Source: an uncultured Collinsella sp.
GTDB taxonomy: Bacteria > Actinomycetota > Coriobacteriia > Coriobacteriales > Coriobacteriaceae
DNA: 28,434 nt
Direction of reading: 5' to 3'
NCBI GenBank assembly: GCA_958435545.1
Contig: CAUBGU010000014.1
Span: 1 to 28,434 of the forward strand
A program made the translations under genes and the position numbers. Shown here in pieces: positions 6,622 to 13,092 of this stretch. Numbering within the stretch: the stretch's first letter is position 1; each line of letters begins with the position of its first letter. Below the pieces are notes generated by a model, which did no database searches, was not told the DNA's origin, and was given only the letters and a program-made list of their open reading frames with translations.

Positions 6622-7869
6622 ATGGGAAACACTCGCAACCGCCACGTGAACCCTTGGTGGGTCGCCGTCGTCTCGGGCATGGCATCCTATATCGATTCGT
6701 GCGCGATCATCTCTTCTGGTACGGCGCTGGTCATTTACCAGCAGACCTTTGGCCTCGATAACGGTCAGTTCGGTCTGATTTCCGCGGCGCTCACCTTCTG
6801 CATCGCCATCGGTTCCATCCTGGGCGGCAGCCTGGGCGACCGCTTTGGTCGCAAGCCGGTCTTCTCGGTCACCATGGGCATGCTCATCATCGGTGCCGTC
6901 ACTATGATCTTTGCCCAGACCTTCCCGCTGCTGCTGTTGGGCGAGATTCTGATGGGTCTGGGTGTCGGCGCCGACCTGCCGGTTTCACTGGCGACCATCG
7001 CCGAGGAGGCGCCCGATGACAAACGCGGCAAGATGCTGCTGTTCTCGGACATCCTGTGGGTTGTCGGTATTGTCGTTGCCCAGGGCATTGGCGCCGTCGT
7101 CGGTGACTGGGGCTACCTGGGCGGCCAGATTATGTTCACCCAGCTTGCCGTGGTCTCCATCCTGGTACTTATCGCCCGCCAGACCATCCCAGAGTCTCCG
7201 GTTTGGATCAAGGCACATGAGGACCGTCTGGCCGGCAAGGTGAGCGAGCAGGCTCAGGGCAAGATCTCCGACCTGTTCAAGAATCCCTACGCCAAGCCGT
7301 TTATCGCCCTTGCCGTCTTCTACATTGGCACCAACATTCCGGCCAACTCCCTCGGCCAGTTCTCGACCTGGATTGGCGCCAACGTCGTGTCGCTGCCTAT
7401 CTCCGTCGTGTCTACCATCGGCCTGATCTGCTACCCGATTCGCGCCATGCTCGACTTCGTCTTTATGAAGTTTGTCGATACCGACAAGCGTATGCCGCTG
7501 TTCTACATGGGTGCCGCACTCTACTTGCTCGGCTTCCTCATGTTCCCGTTCTTTGGTGCTTCGACGGTCACCTACGTTGCCACGCAGCTGCTCTACTGCA
7601 TCGGTGCCGCCTTTGCCTTCGAGGGCATCCTGAAGGTTTGGATGCAGGAGTGCTTCCCGACGCTGCTGCGCACCACTGCTAACGGCGCCATCGTGTTCTC
7701 CTCGCGTTTCCTGTGCGCCGTCGCCGGCTCCTTTACTGCCACGTTCATCGCCGTGGCCGGCTACAAGGCAGCCTTCCTGGTCCTGTCGCTGCTGTGCCTG
7801 ATTGGCTTTGCCGCCGCTATCTGGGCCTTCCATGGCGAGCGCTACAACGCGTTCGATGACGCCGAGTAA
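6622..7869 (+). CDS. MFS sugar transporter, probable L-rhamnose permease
   Basis: A 415-residue major facilitator superfamily carrier. The loop 2-3 signature GDRFGRKPV (72-80) and the following GEILMGLGVGADLPVSLATIAEEAP resemble the sugar porter group. About twelve hydrophobic spans alternate along the sequence, with a charged central loop (about 195-220, AHEDRLAGKVSEQAQGK) between the two six-helix halves. The start at 6622 follows AAGGGGAAA; in-frame sequence upstream is hydrophobic but has no ribosome-binding site and lies in the intergenic hairpin. Its position between rhaD and the isomerase makes L-rhamnose the likely substrate and proton symport the likely mechanism; both come from context, not from specificity residues. 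Confidence 0.85.
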   Translation: MGNTRNRHVNPWWVAVVSGMASYIDSCAIISSGTALVIYQQTFGLDNGQFGLISAALTFCIAIGSILGGSLGDRFGRKPVFSVTMGMLIIGAVTMIFAQTFPLLLLGEILMGLGVGADLPVSLATIAEEAPDDKRGKMLLFSDILWVVGIVVAQGIGAVVGDWGYLGGQIMFTQLAVVSILVLIARQTIPESPVWIKAHEDRLAGKVSEQAQGKISDLFKNPYAKPFIALAVFYIGTNIPANSLGQFSTWIGANVVSLPISVVSTIGLICYPIRAMLDFVFMKFVDTDKRMPLFYMGAALYLLGFLMFPFFGASTVTYVATQLLYCIGAAFAFEGILKVWMQECFPTLLRTTANGAIVFSSRFLCAVAGSFTATFIAVAGYKAAFLVLSLLCLIGFAAAIWAFHGERYNAFDDAE

Positions 7870-7956
7870 TTCGCTTTATCCCGCCGCCTTGTCGCGGCAA
7901 CCTCTGGGGCGAAGGCTTAGTCCCATACCCTCGCCCCACCCCCTGCGCAACTGCAG

Positions 7957-8010
7957 GCGGACGCGGTAGAAACATGTCTGTTGCGCTGATCTGATAACCG
8001 CCGCGTCCGC
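7957..8010 (+). repeat. Hairpin in the transporter-isomerase gap
   Basis: GCGGACGCGG (7957-7966) and CCGCGTCCGC (8001-8010) are perfect 10-bp arms with a 34-nt loop. A second stem (GGGGCGAAGG with CCCTCGCCCC) lies at about 7898-7937. These structures shortly precede the isomerase ribosome-binding site, so the isomerase mRNA has a structured leader. Confidence 0.55.
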
Positions 8011-8048
8011 TTGCTTGCAATCATCAACTTTTCTCATTGGAGGAAATC

Positions 8049-9476
8049 ATGCTTGTTAACACCAAGGCCAAGGTTGGCGTCTTCTCGATCGCCCTCGGTG
8101 CCTATCTTCCGCAGTTCCCGCAGCTCGTTCCCAACTTTGAGCAGCAGTACGAGGACTTTAAGGCCACGCTGCCTGCGACCGTCGAGCTTATCGACGGCGG
8201 TATGGTGACTACCAAGGAGCAGGCTCAGGACGCGGGCGACAAGTTCCGCGCCGAGGATGTCGACTTGGTCATCCTGCAGATGCTCACCTATGCCACGAGC
8301 TATAACGTACTGCCGGTCGTACGCGACCTGGACGTGCCCGTCGTCGTGGTCAACGTGCAGAAGAAGGCCCAGCCCGACTACGCCAACACCGACATCCCCA
8401 CGTGGCTGGGCGATCTGTACGCCTGCGGTGCTCCCGGTGAGGTCGTAGCCGACCTTAACCGTGCCGGCAAGCGTCACGCCGTGGTGACCGGTGTTGTCGA
8501 GGGCGGCGACCCGGCCGTGGCCGAGCAGCTCGAGCAGTGGTGCCGTGCCGCCCAGGTGCGCCGTCGTCTGCGTCGCACCAATATCGCCCAGATCGGCCGT
8601 CCGTATCCGGGCATGATGGACCTCTACATCGACGAGACCAACCTCTACAACCGTCTGGGTCTCTACACCAAGCAGTTCGATTGGGAGAAGATGTGGGCTA
8701 TCGCCGACAACATCGACGACCAGGCTGCCGTGGACGCTAAGGCCGCCGAGATTCTCGACACCTTCGACGTCGAGGGCGGCGCCAAGGTCACCGACGAGCC
8801 TATCCAGGAGATGGCCAAGTACGTCGTCGCCTTTGAGCAGTGGGTTAAGGACGAGGAGATCGGTCTGGTCGCCAGCCACTACGACGGCTATGCCAAGGGC
8901 CAGGCCGGCGTGCTCGACTCCATGCTCATCCCGGCGTTCTCCATGCTCATCAAGCAGGGCACGAGCTGCGCGGTCGAGGGCGATATGAAGGTCGCCATCG
9001 CCATGAGCATCCTCAAGACCATCTCTGGCACCGGCCAGCTTTCCGAGATGTATTCCATCGACTTTCCCGAGGACATTGTCATCATCGGCCACTCCGGCTC
9101 CGGCGATGCCGACATCTCGACCGCCAAGAAGCCGACGCTCAAGGTTGTTCCCGTGTTCCACGGCAAGACCGGTGGCGGCTACCTCACCCAGTTCTATCCC
9201 GGCCACGGCACCATCACCTTCCTTGGTATCACTCAGGACGGCGACGGCAACTTTAAGTTCGTGGTTGCCGAGGGCGAGAACGTTAACGGTCCGATCTTTA
9301 CCTTCGGCGACACCAATATGCGCATGAAGTTCTCGATCGGCGCCCGCGAGTTCATGGATCGCTGGAACGAGACCGGCCCGACTCACCACATGGCCGCCTG
9401 CCTAGGCAGCCAGACCGACACGATTCTCAAGGTCGCCAAGATCCTGAACGTGCCCGTGGACGTTGTCTGCCGCTAA
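8049..9476 (+). CDS. L-arabinose/L-fucose isomerase-like protein, probable L-rhamnose isomerase substitute
   Basis: A 475-residue protein of the AraA/FucI isomerase superfamily. The N-terminal Rossmann-like part (about 7-180) includes VDLVILQMLTYATSYNVLPVVRDLDVPVVVVNVQ, typical of these enzymes. Candidate metal or catalytic residues follow in the order seen in arabinose isomerase: Glu310 in AVEGDMKVA, an acidic pair near Asp338/Glu341 with His348 in IIGHSGSGD, and His446-His447 in GPTHHMAACLG. A GGAGGAAA ribosome-binding site sets the start. It does not resemble RhaA (the TIM-barrel rhamnose isomerase), yet it is the only aldose-ketose isomerase in a locus with RhaB and RhaD. Conversion of L-rhamnose to L-rhamnulose is therefore inferred from context. 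The Arg-rich stretch RRRLRRTN (171-178) is a feature of note. Confidence 0.8.
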   Translation: MLVNTKAKVGVFSIALGAYLPQFPQLVPNFEQQYEDFKATLPATVELIDGGMVTTKEQAQDAGDKFRAEDVDLVILQMLTYATSYNVLPVVRDLDVPVVVVNVQKKAQPDYANTDIPTWLGDLYACGAPGEVVADLNRAGKRHAVVTGVVEGGDPAVAEQLEQWCRAAQVRRRLRRTNIAQIGRPYPGMMDLYIDETNLYNRLGLYTKQFDWEKMWAIADNIDDQAAVDAKAAEILDTFDVEGGAKVTDEPIQEMAKYVVAFEQWVKDEEIGLVASHYDGYAKGQAGVLDSMLIPAFSMLIKQGTSCAVEGDMKVAIAMSILKTISGTGQLSEMYSIDFPEDIVIIGHSGSGDADISTAKKPTLKVVPVFHGKTGGGYLTQFYPGHGTITFLGITQDGDGNFKFVVAEGENVNGPIFTFGDTNMRMKFSIGAREFMDRWNETGPTHHMAACLGSQTDTILKVAKILNVPVDVVCR

Positions 9477-9485
9477 TGGTGTTCC

Positions 9486-9640
9486 GTCGTCCTGACGAAC
9501 GGCGGACTCGTTGAACGCTGTGCGGGTCTCGAGCGCCGTATCTTGCCGCTTAAGTCATCGCTTGCGTACATGAAGTACGCAGCGCTACGCTTTCGCGACA
9601 ACCTGCGGCACTCGAGGTCCGCTCGCTTCGTTTGGACGAC
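9486..9640. repeat. 155-bp imperfect long inverted repeat after the isomerase gene
   Basis: The outer ends GTCGTCC and GGACGAC pair. Matches continue inward through ACGAA, GCGGA, CTCGAG-GCCG and CGC segments to a centre of GCGTAC-ATGAA-GTACGC (9564-9580). The left arm has an extra block of about 15 nt near 9510-9525. It has no coding capacity and differs from the terminator that follows. Confidence 0.7.
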
Positions 9641-9673
9641 TCGATGATTTTCCCTGTTGAAACGATAGAGACA

Positions 9674-9710
9674 GAAGGGCCCGACAAGCGTTTTGCTTGC
9701 CGGGCCCTTC
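9674..9710. terminator. Bidirectional terminator between rhamnose operon and its regulator
   Basis: GAAGGGCCCGACAAGC pairs with GCTTGCCGGGCCCTTC around a GTTTT loop, with one mismatch. It serves the plus-strand operon and can serve the convergent LacI gene, whose stop lies 32 bp away. Confidence 0.88.
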
Positions 9711-9742
9711 TGCTTAGCGGAGTTTGAGGTGAGCTGAAAAGG

Positions 9743-10855
9743 CTATAGATACGCGCCGAGGTTGATGGCCGTGGCGTCGGTCTGGGTGCTTGCCTGGGTG
9801 CTGGCGCGCTCCAGTAGGAACGGACGTACCAGTTCTTGGCGATTGATATCCTCGGCGGCGGTGACTGCGGTGACAGTGCGCGCTGCAGAGCCGACGCGGA
9901 TATGCTTGGTTTTTGCCGGGGTCTTGTTCTCGATTTGCTCCATCAGCAGTTGGACACCCTTGCGGCCAATCTCGTAGCCCGGGGGCGCTACCGTAGTGAG
10001 CGGGACCGATCCGCTCCAAGCGAGCGGGTTGCCATCACAACCTGCTACGCGTACTTGCCCGGGGACAGAGATACCCTTGTCGACCAGTGCCGAAACGACG
10101 CCCGAGGCCAGCACGTCGGTCAGGCCGACGACAAAATCGGGGCGTTCGTCCGCGGGGCGCGCGGCGATTTGGGCGCCGATGCCGTAGCCGTCGGCAGCGG
10201 TATTCCATTCGCCGGCGTCGATGACTTCGATCTTGATATCGGGGTGCAGGGCGAGCGCCTTATGAATGCCAAGGACGCGCAGGGTGAGTTGCATAAATGC
10301 TGCTCTACCTACAACGGTGATATGGCGTGCACCGCGGGCGATGGCAAGTTCGGCAATGATGCGACCCTGGGCCTCGTTGTCGGCCGCTACGTAGTAGCCG
10401 GGCTCGGAGCAATGGATGTCCAGATGGACGATCGGCACGGGCATCTTGGTCATGGCGGGGTGCCAGTCGGGGGATGCCATGGGCTGAACCATGACGCCGG
10501 ACATCTGGGTGCCCATAAAGTAGCGCAGGTAATGGTCCTCGAGAATATCGTCGTTATCGGCGTTGGCGATGAGCAAGTCGTAGCCGTGCTTGCGGGCCTC
10601 GTTGTGGGCGCCGCTGGCGATTTGGAGCGAAAAGCCGTGATCGAGACGGGGGAGCACCAGGCCAAAGGACTTGGTGGCGCCGCCCGCGAGCTGACGGGCG
10701 CTTTGATTGGGCAGGTAGCCAAGGCGATTGATGGTCTCGTTGATGAGCTTGAGGGTCTCGGGGCGCAGCTTTTCGGGGTGGTTGAGCGCGTTGGAGACCG
10801 TGCCCAACGAAACTCCGGCCTCGCGCGCGACGTCGCTGATTTTTACCTTTGCCAT
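9743..10855 (-). CDS. LacI-family transcriptional regulator, probable repressor of the rhamnose operon
   Basis: A 370-residue LacI/GalR-type regulator. Residues 4-50 form the DNA-binding domain, with VKISDVAREAGVSLGTVSNALN as the helix-turn-helix and the hinge in SARQLAGG. The remaining 310 residues are a periplasmic-binding-protein-like sensor (SFGLVLPRLDHGFSLQIASGAHNEARKHGYDLLIAN and so on), which would bind the sugar inducer. A short Ser/Thr/Ala-rich tail follows the domain. The chosen start follows AAAGGGG; an in-frame ATG 66 bp upstream would place 22 unlike residues ahead of the usual MAKVKI opening. The gene converges on the rhamnose operon, and operator-like dyads occur in front of both it and rhaB. 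Control of rhaB-rhaD-transporter-isomerase and of itself is a good inference. Confidence 0.9.
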   Translation of the reverse strand: MAKVKISDVAREAGVSLGTVSNALNHPEKLRPETLKLINETINRLGYLPNQSARQLAGGATKSFGLVLPRLDHGFSLQIASGAHNEARKHGYDLLIANADNDDILEDHYLRYFMGTQMSGVMVQPMASPDWHPAMTKMPVPIVHLDIHCSEPGYYVAADNEAQGRIIAELAIARGARHITVVGRAAFMQLTLRVLGIHKALALHPDIKIEVIDAGEWNTAADGYGIGAQIAARPADERPDFVVGLTDVLASGVVSALVDKGISVPGQVRVAGCDGNPLAWSGSVPLTTVAPPGYEIGRKGVQLLMEQIENKTPAKTKHIRVGSAARTVTAVTAAEDINRQELVRPFLLERASTQASTQTDATAINLGAYL

Positions 10856-10865
10856 AGCGGCCCCT

Positions 10866-10879
10866 TTGATGCGTTTCAA
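10866..10879 (-). promoter_or_regulatory. LacI-type operator before the regulator gene
   Basis: On the minus strand the site reads TTGAAACGCATCAA, sharing TTGAAACG and the closing TCAA with O1 before rhaB. It overlaps the ribosome-binding site of the regulator, 11 bp from the ATG, which suits negative autoregulation. Confidence 0.6.
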
Positions 10880-10921
10880 GTACGAGTCAGATTGTAGCAT
10901 CGCCTGTTCCCAGGGTGTCAA

Positions 10922-10964
10922 AACCTACCAATTAGGGGCAGGTTTATTTTGGCAGGTTTTATCT
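10922..10964. repeat. Dispersed hairpin repeat, copy C (inverted orientation)
   Basis: It reads as the reverse complement of copies A, B and D, with AACCTACC (10922-10929) and GGCAGGTT (10951-10958) as the arms. It lies upstream of the LacI gene, so it is not downstream of any coding region on either strand. Confidence 0.7.
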
Positions 10965-11055
10965 GGGCAAACACCGAAGCCCAGACCAAACCACCGCAAG
11001 GGTGGCGCAGCGCGCTGCCTCCTTTGCGGTGGTCGCGTTGCCTGGCCCTTCAATT

Positions 11056-11192
11056 GTCTCGATCTGTAACATCTGGACGACAAAACAAGACCTACCTGTT
11101 ACAGATTGAGACAGATCGCCGGGGCCGGGCGGAAAATCTCGATCTGTAACAGCAAACCCTCTTTCGGCGCCCCAGATGTTACAGATTGAGAC
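11056..11192. repeat. Four alternating copies of GTCTCGATCTGTAACA
   Basis: Forward copies lie at 11056-11071 and 11137-11151. Inverted copies (TGTTACAGATTGAGAC) lie at 11097-11112 and 11177-11192. Together they form two consecutive 15-16-bp stems, each with one G-T pair, 80-81 bp apart. The order forward-inverted-forward-inverted suggests duplication of one hairpin or paired binding sites. The rest of the 10856-11340 gene-free stretch shows a weaker CCACCGC/GCGGTGG stem near 10999-11034. Confidence 0.8.
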
Positions 11193-11222
11193 GTTTCGGC
11201 GGAGCTTGTTGTCAGACACCCG

Positions 11223-11263
11223 AACCACCACAAAGGTGCCTGTCCCCCTTTGTGGTGGTTTTG
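11223..11263 (+). terminator. Terminator-like hairpin ahead of the ABC binding-protein gene
   Basis: AACCACCACAAAGG (11223-11236) pairs with CCTTTGTGGTGGTT (11247-11260), and a short T-run continues to 11262. No plus-strand gene lies upstream, so if it is transcribed it would act on a leader RNA or attenuate the gene that starts at 11341. Its loop contains CCTGTCCC, shared with the dispersed hairpin family. Confidence 0.6.
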
Positions 11264-11340
11264 GCGCGGCTGGGCTGCGCGTTAAACGGTGGAGTGTCTA
11301 CAATGGAAGCCGTTTTGATCGTAGATTGAAAGGCTTTGGT

Positions 11341-12222
11341 ATGGCTCGCTCTGTTTCTCGTCGTGATTTTCTGGGTTTGCTGGCCGGTACCGCAATGGTT
11401 GCGGTGAGCGGTTGCGCTGGCAGTGGCGCTGACAAGGGCTCTGCCGCCGGTTCTGCCGCGGTTGCGGTCGACGATATCAAGGGCGCCAAGCTCACCTTTG
11501 TGGGCGACGATGCCTTTGCGCCCTATCGCTATCTGGAGACGCAGTCGGACGGCAAACAGAAGGTTGTCGGCCTGGATATCGCCATTGCCGACGAGATGGC
11601 CTCGCGCTTGGGCTTTTCTTACGACTTTGAGCCGCAGGACTTTGCCGCCACGCTTGCATCGGTGCAGAGCGATGACGAGGCCTTTACCATGGCGATGAGC
11701 TCCAACGAAGAGCGCGAGCAGACCTACGACTTCACACGCGGCTACTATCAGCCGCTCGTGGGCGTTCTCACGCTCGGCGGCGATCCCGTCAAGCGCGTTG
11801 AGGACCTCGCTGGCAAGTCTATCGCCTGCACCACCGGCACCGTGCAGAACAAGTTCATCGCCAAGGTCATGCCCGATGCCGATATTCACACGTACGACGG
11901 CGGAGATCAGTGCCTGCAAGAGGTGCTTGCCGGGCGCATCGACGCCTATCTGTGCGATGGCGCCGAGGGCCAGTCCATGCGCGATGCGAACGAGGGCCTG
12001 GTGCTGGGCCTGCTCGATCGCTCCGAGACGAGCGACCACGTGGGCGTGTACCGCCTGATGGCCAAGAAGGGCGCCGGCTTTGTCGCGGCGCTTGACGAGT
12101 GCATCGGCGAGATGCTTGAGGACGGCACCATCGATGACTGCATCAAGCAGTATGTGGGCGCCGACTTTATGTGGAACGGTGACTATTCCGCTTCCGGCAC
12201 GTCGACGGTTGCCGGAAAATAG
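11341..12222 (+). CDS. ABC transporter substrate-binding lipoprotein (amino-acid type)
   Basis: A 293-residue family 3 solute-binding protein. The N-terminus has a twin-arginine motif SRRDFLG (6-12), a hydrophobic span and a lipobox ending AVSGC (Cys25), so export by Tat and lipid anchoring outside the membrane are likely. A Gly/Ala/Ser linker follows, then the bilobed domain: LTFVGDDAFAPYRYLE, GLDIAIADEMASRLGF, and the lower-lobe stretch DLAGKSIACTTGTVQNKFI. The usual ligand segment is divergent (SVQSDDEAFTMAMSSNEEREQTYDF). The start is set by the Tat motif and GAAAGG. The permease gene follows after 33 bp. Amino acid or a related small polar solute is the probable ligand; it cannot be narrowed from sequence. 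Confidence 0.88.
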   Translation: MARSVSRRDFLGLLAGTAMVAVSGCAGSGADKGSAAGSAAVAVDDIKGAKLTFVGDDAFAPYRYLETQSDGKQKVVGLDIAIADEMASRLGFSYDFEPQDFAATLASVQSDDEAFTMAMSSNEEREQTYDFTRGYYQPLVGVLTLGGDPVKRVEDLAGKSIACTTGTVQNKFIAKVMPDADIHTYDGGDQCLQEVLAGRIDAYLCDGAEGQSMRDANEGLVLGLLDRSETSDHVGVYRLMAKKGAGFVAALDECIGEMLEDGTIDDCIKQYVGADFMWNGDYSASGTSTVAGK

Positions 12223-12255
12223 CGAGTCGATACGGCGCGCGCCAAGGGCATGCTG

Positions 12256-12903
12256 ATGAAGTTTGAACTGCTAGAACCATATATACCGATGTTTATGAGC
12301 GGCCTGGTCGTGACTTGTCAGGTGACGGCCGCCGCGCTGGTCATAGCACTTGCCCTGGGCTTTCTCATCGCCGTGCTCAAGGTTTTGCCCTGTCGCCCGT
12401 TGCGCGCGGTGCTCAACTTCTACACCTCTATTTTTCGCGGTGTGCCGCTCATCGTGTTGCTCTTTTTGGCGTACTTTGCGACGCCGCAGCTCACGGGCTT
12501 TAAAATCTCAATGTTTGCCGCCGGCGCCATTACGCTGGGGCTCAACGGCTCGGCAACGGTGTCCGAGACAGTGCGCGGCGGTATCGAGGGCGTTGACCGG
12601 GGGCAGTACGATGCCGCTCGGGCCATCGGGCTTCGATATGTTCCCATGATGCGCAAGATCGTCGTTCCGCAGGCGATGCGCTCGATTGCCCCCGCCCTGG
12701 TCAACGAAGTGATCACGGTCCTCAAGAGCTCCTCGCTGGTGGCAACCATCGGCCTGATGGATATGATGCGCGCCGCCCAGAGCGTGCAGGCGCTCACCTA
12801 CCGAGCCTTTGAACCGTTTTTAGTGGTGGCCGTGGTCTACTACGTCATTGTCATGGCGCTCACGGCTCTGGGCAATCGGCTCGAACGCCGCCTGCGACTC
12901 TAG
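12256..12903 (+). CDS. ABC transporter permease (polar amino acid, HisM/GlnP type)
   Basis: A 215-residue inner-membrane permease with about five hydrophobic spans. The EAA loop that docks onto the ATPase reads VRGGIEGVDRGQYDAARAIGL. Upstream FYTSIFRGVPLIVLLFL matches the conserved FRGTPLLVQLF segment of amino-acid permeases. Two in-frame ATG codons (12250 and 12256) are possible; the second has the better distance to AAGGG. It follows the binding-protein gene closely and is probably co-transcribed. The ATPase gene, which normally sits next to this pair, is absent: the next gene is glmS. An ATPase shared from another locus would be needed. Confidence 0.9.
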   Translation: MKFELLEPYIPMFMSGLVVTCQVTAAALVIALALGFLIAVLKVLPCRPLRAVLNFYTSIFRGVPLIVLLFLAYFATPQLTGFKISMFAAGAITLGLNGSATVSETVRGGIEGVDRGQYDAARAIGLRYVPMMRKIVVPQAMRSIAPALVNEVITVLKSSSLVATIGLMDMMRAAQSVQALTYRAFEPFLVVAVVYYVIVMALTALGNRLERRLRL

Positions 12904-12914
12904 GGGTGCGCAAA

Positions 12915-12941
12915 CCGCCACAAAGGTCCCCTTCGTGGCGG
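12915..12941 (+). terminator. Hairpin after the ABC permease gene
   Basis: CCGCCACAAAGG pairs with CCTTCGTGGCGG with one mismatch and a 3-nt loop, 11 bp after the stop codon. No T-run follows, so terminator activity is uncertain. It resembles the CCACCACAAAGG hairpin at 11223. Confidence 0.5.
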
Positions 12942-13012
12942 CGGGGTATGTGTATCGGGTGGTATCCAAGTTGAGGTACCACTTCTGGTATATCAGCTTG
13001 CGTTTGTGTGAG

Positions 13013-13018
13013 TACAAT
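13013..13018 (+). promoter_or_regulatory. glmS -10 element candidate
   Basis: TACAAT lies 74 bp before the glmS ATG. No good -35 hexamer at standard spacing is visible. A TACCA-CTTC-TGGTA dyad sits about 25 bp upstream of it. Confidence 0.4.
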
Positions 13019-13092
13019 ACTCGGACGTTATACGTCTCAGCGCCCGTCGTGCGTGGGCGTTTTGCAGTCACGCGAGCGAAGGGATTTATCCT

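Noticed and set aside
8034..9389. Long antisense open frame (451 codons) opposite the isomerase gene
   Set aside because: It shows the low-complexity Gly/Val/His/Asp-rich composition expected from the complement of a GC-rich gene. No ribosome-binding site or family resemblance.
9655..9668. Further LacI operator after the isomerase gene (TTGAAACGATAGAG)
   Set aside because: Only the left half matches the operator dyad, and the site lies between a gene end and its terminator, so a chance half-site is more likely.
12904..13092. glmS ribozyme
   Set aside because: The 189-bp leader was read for the conserved core of the ribozyme next to the ribosome-binding site. Nothing similar was recognised.
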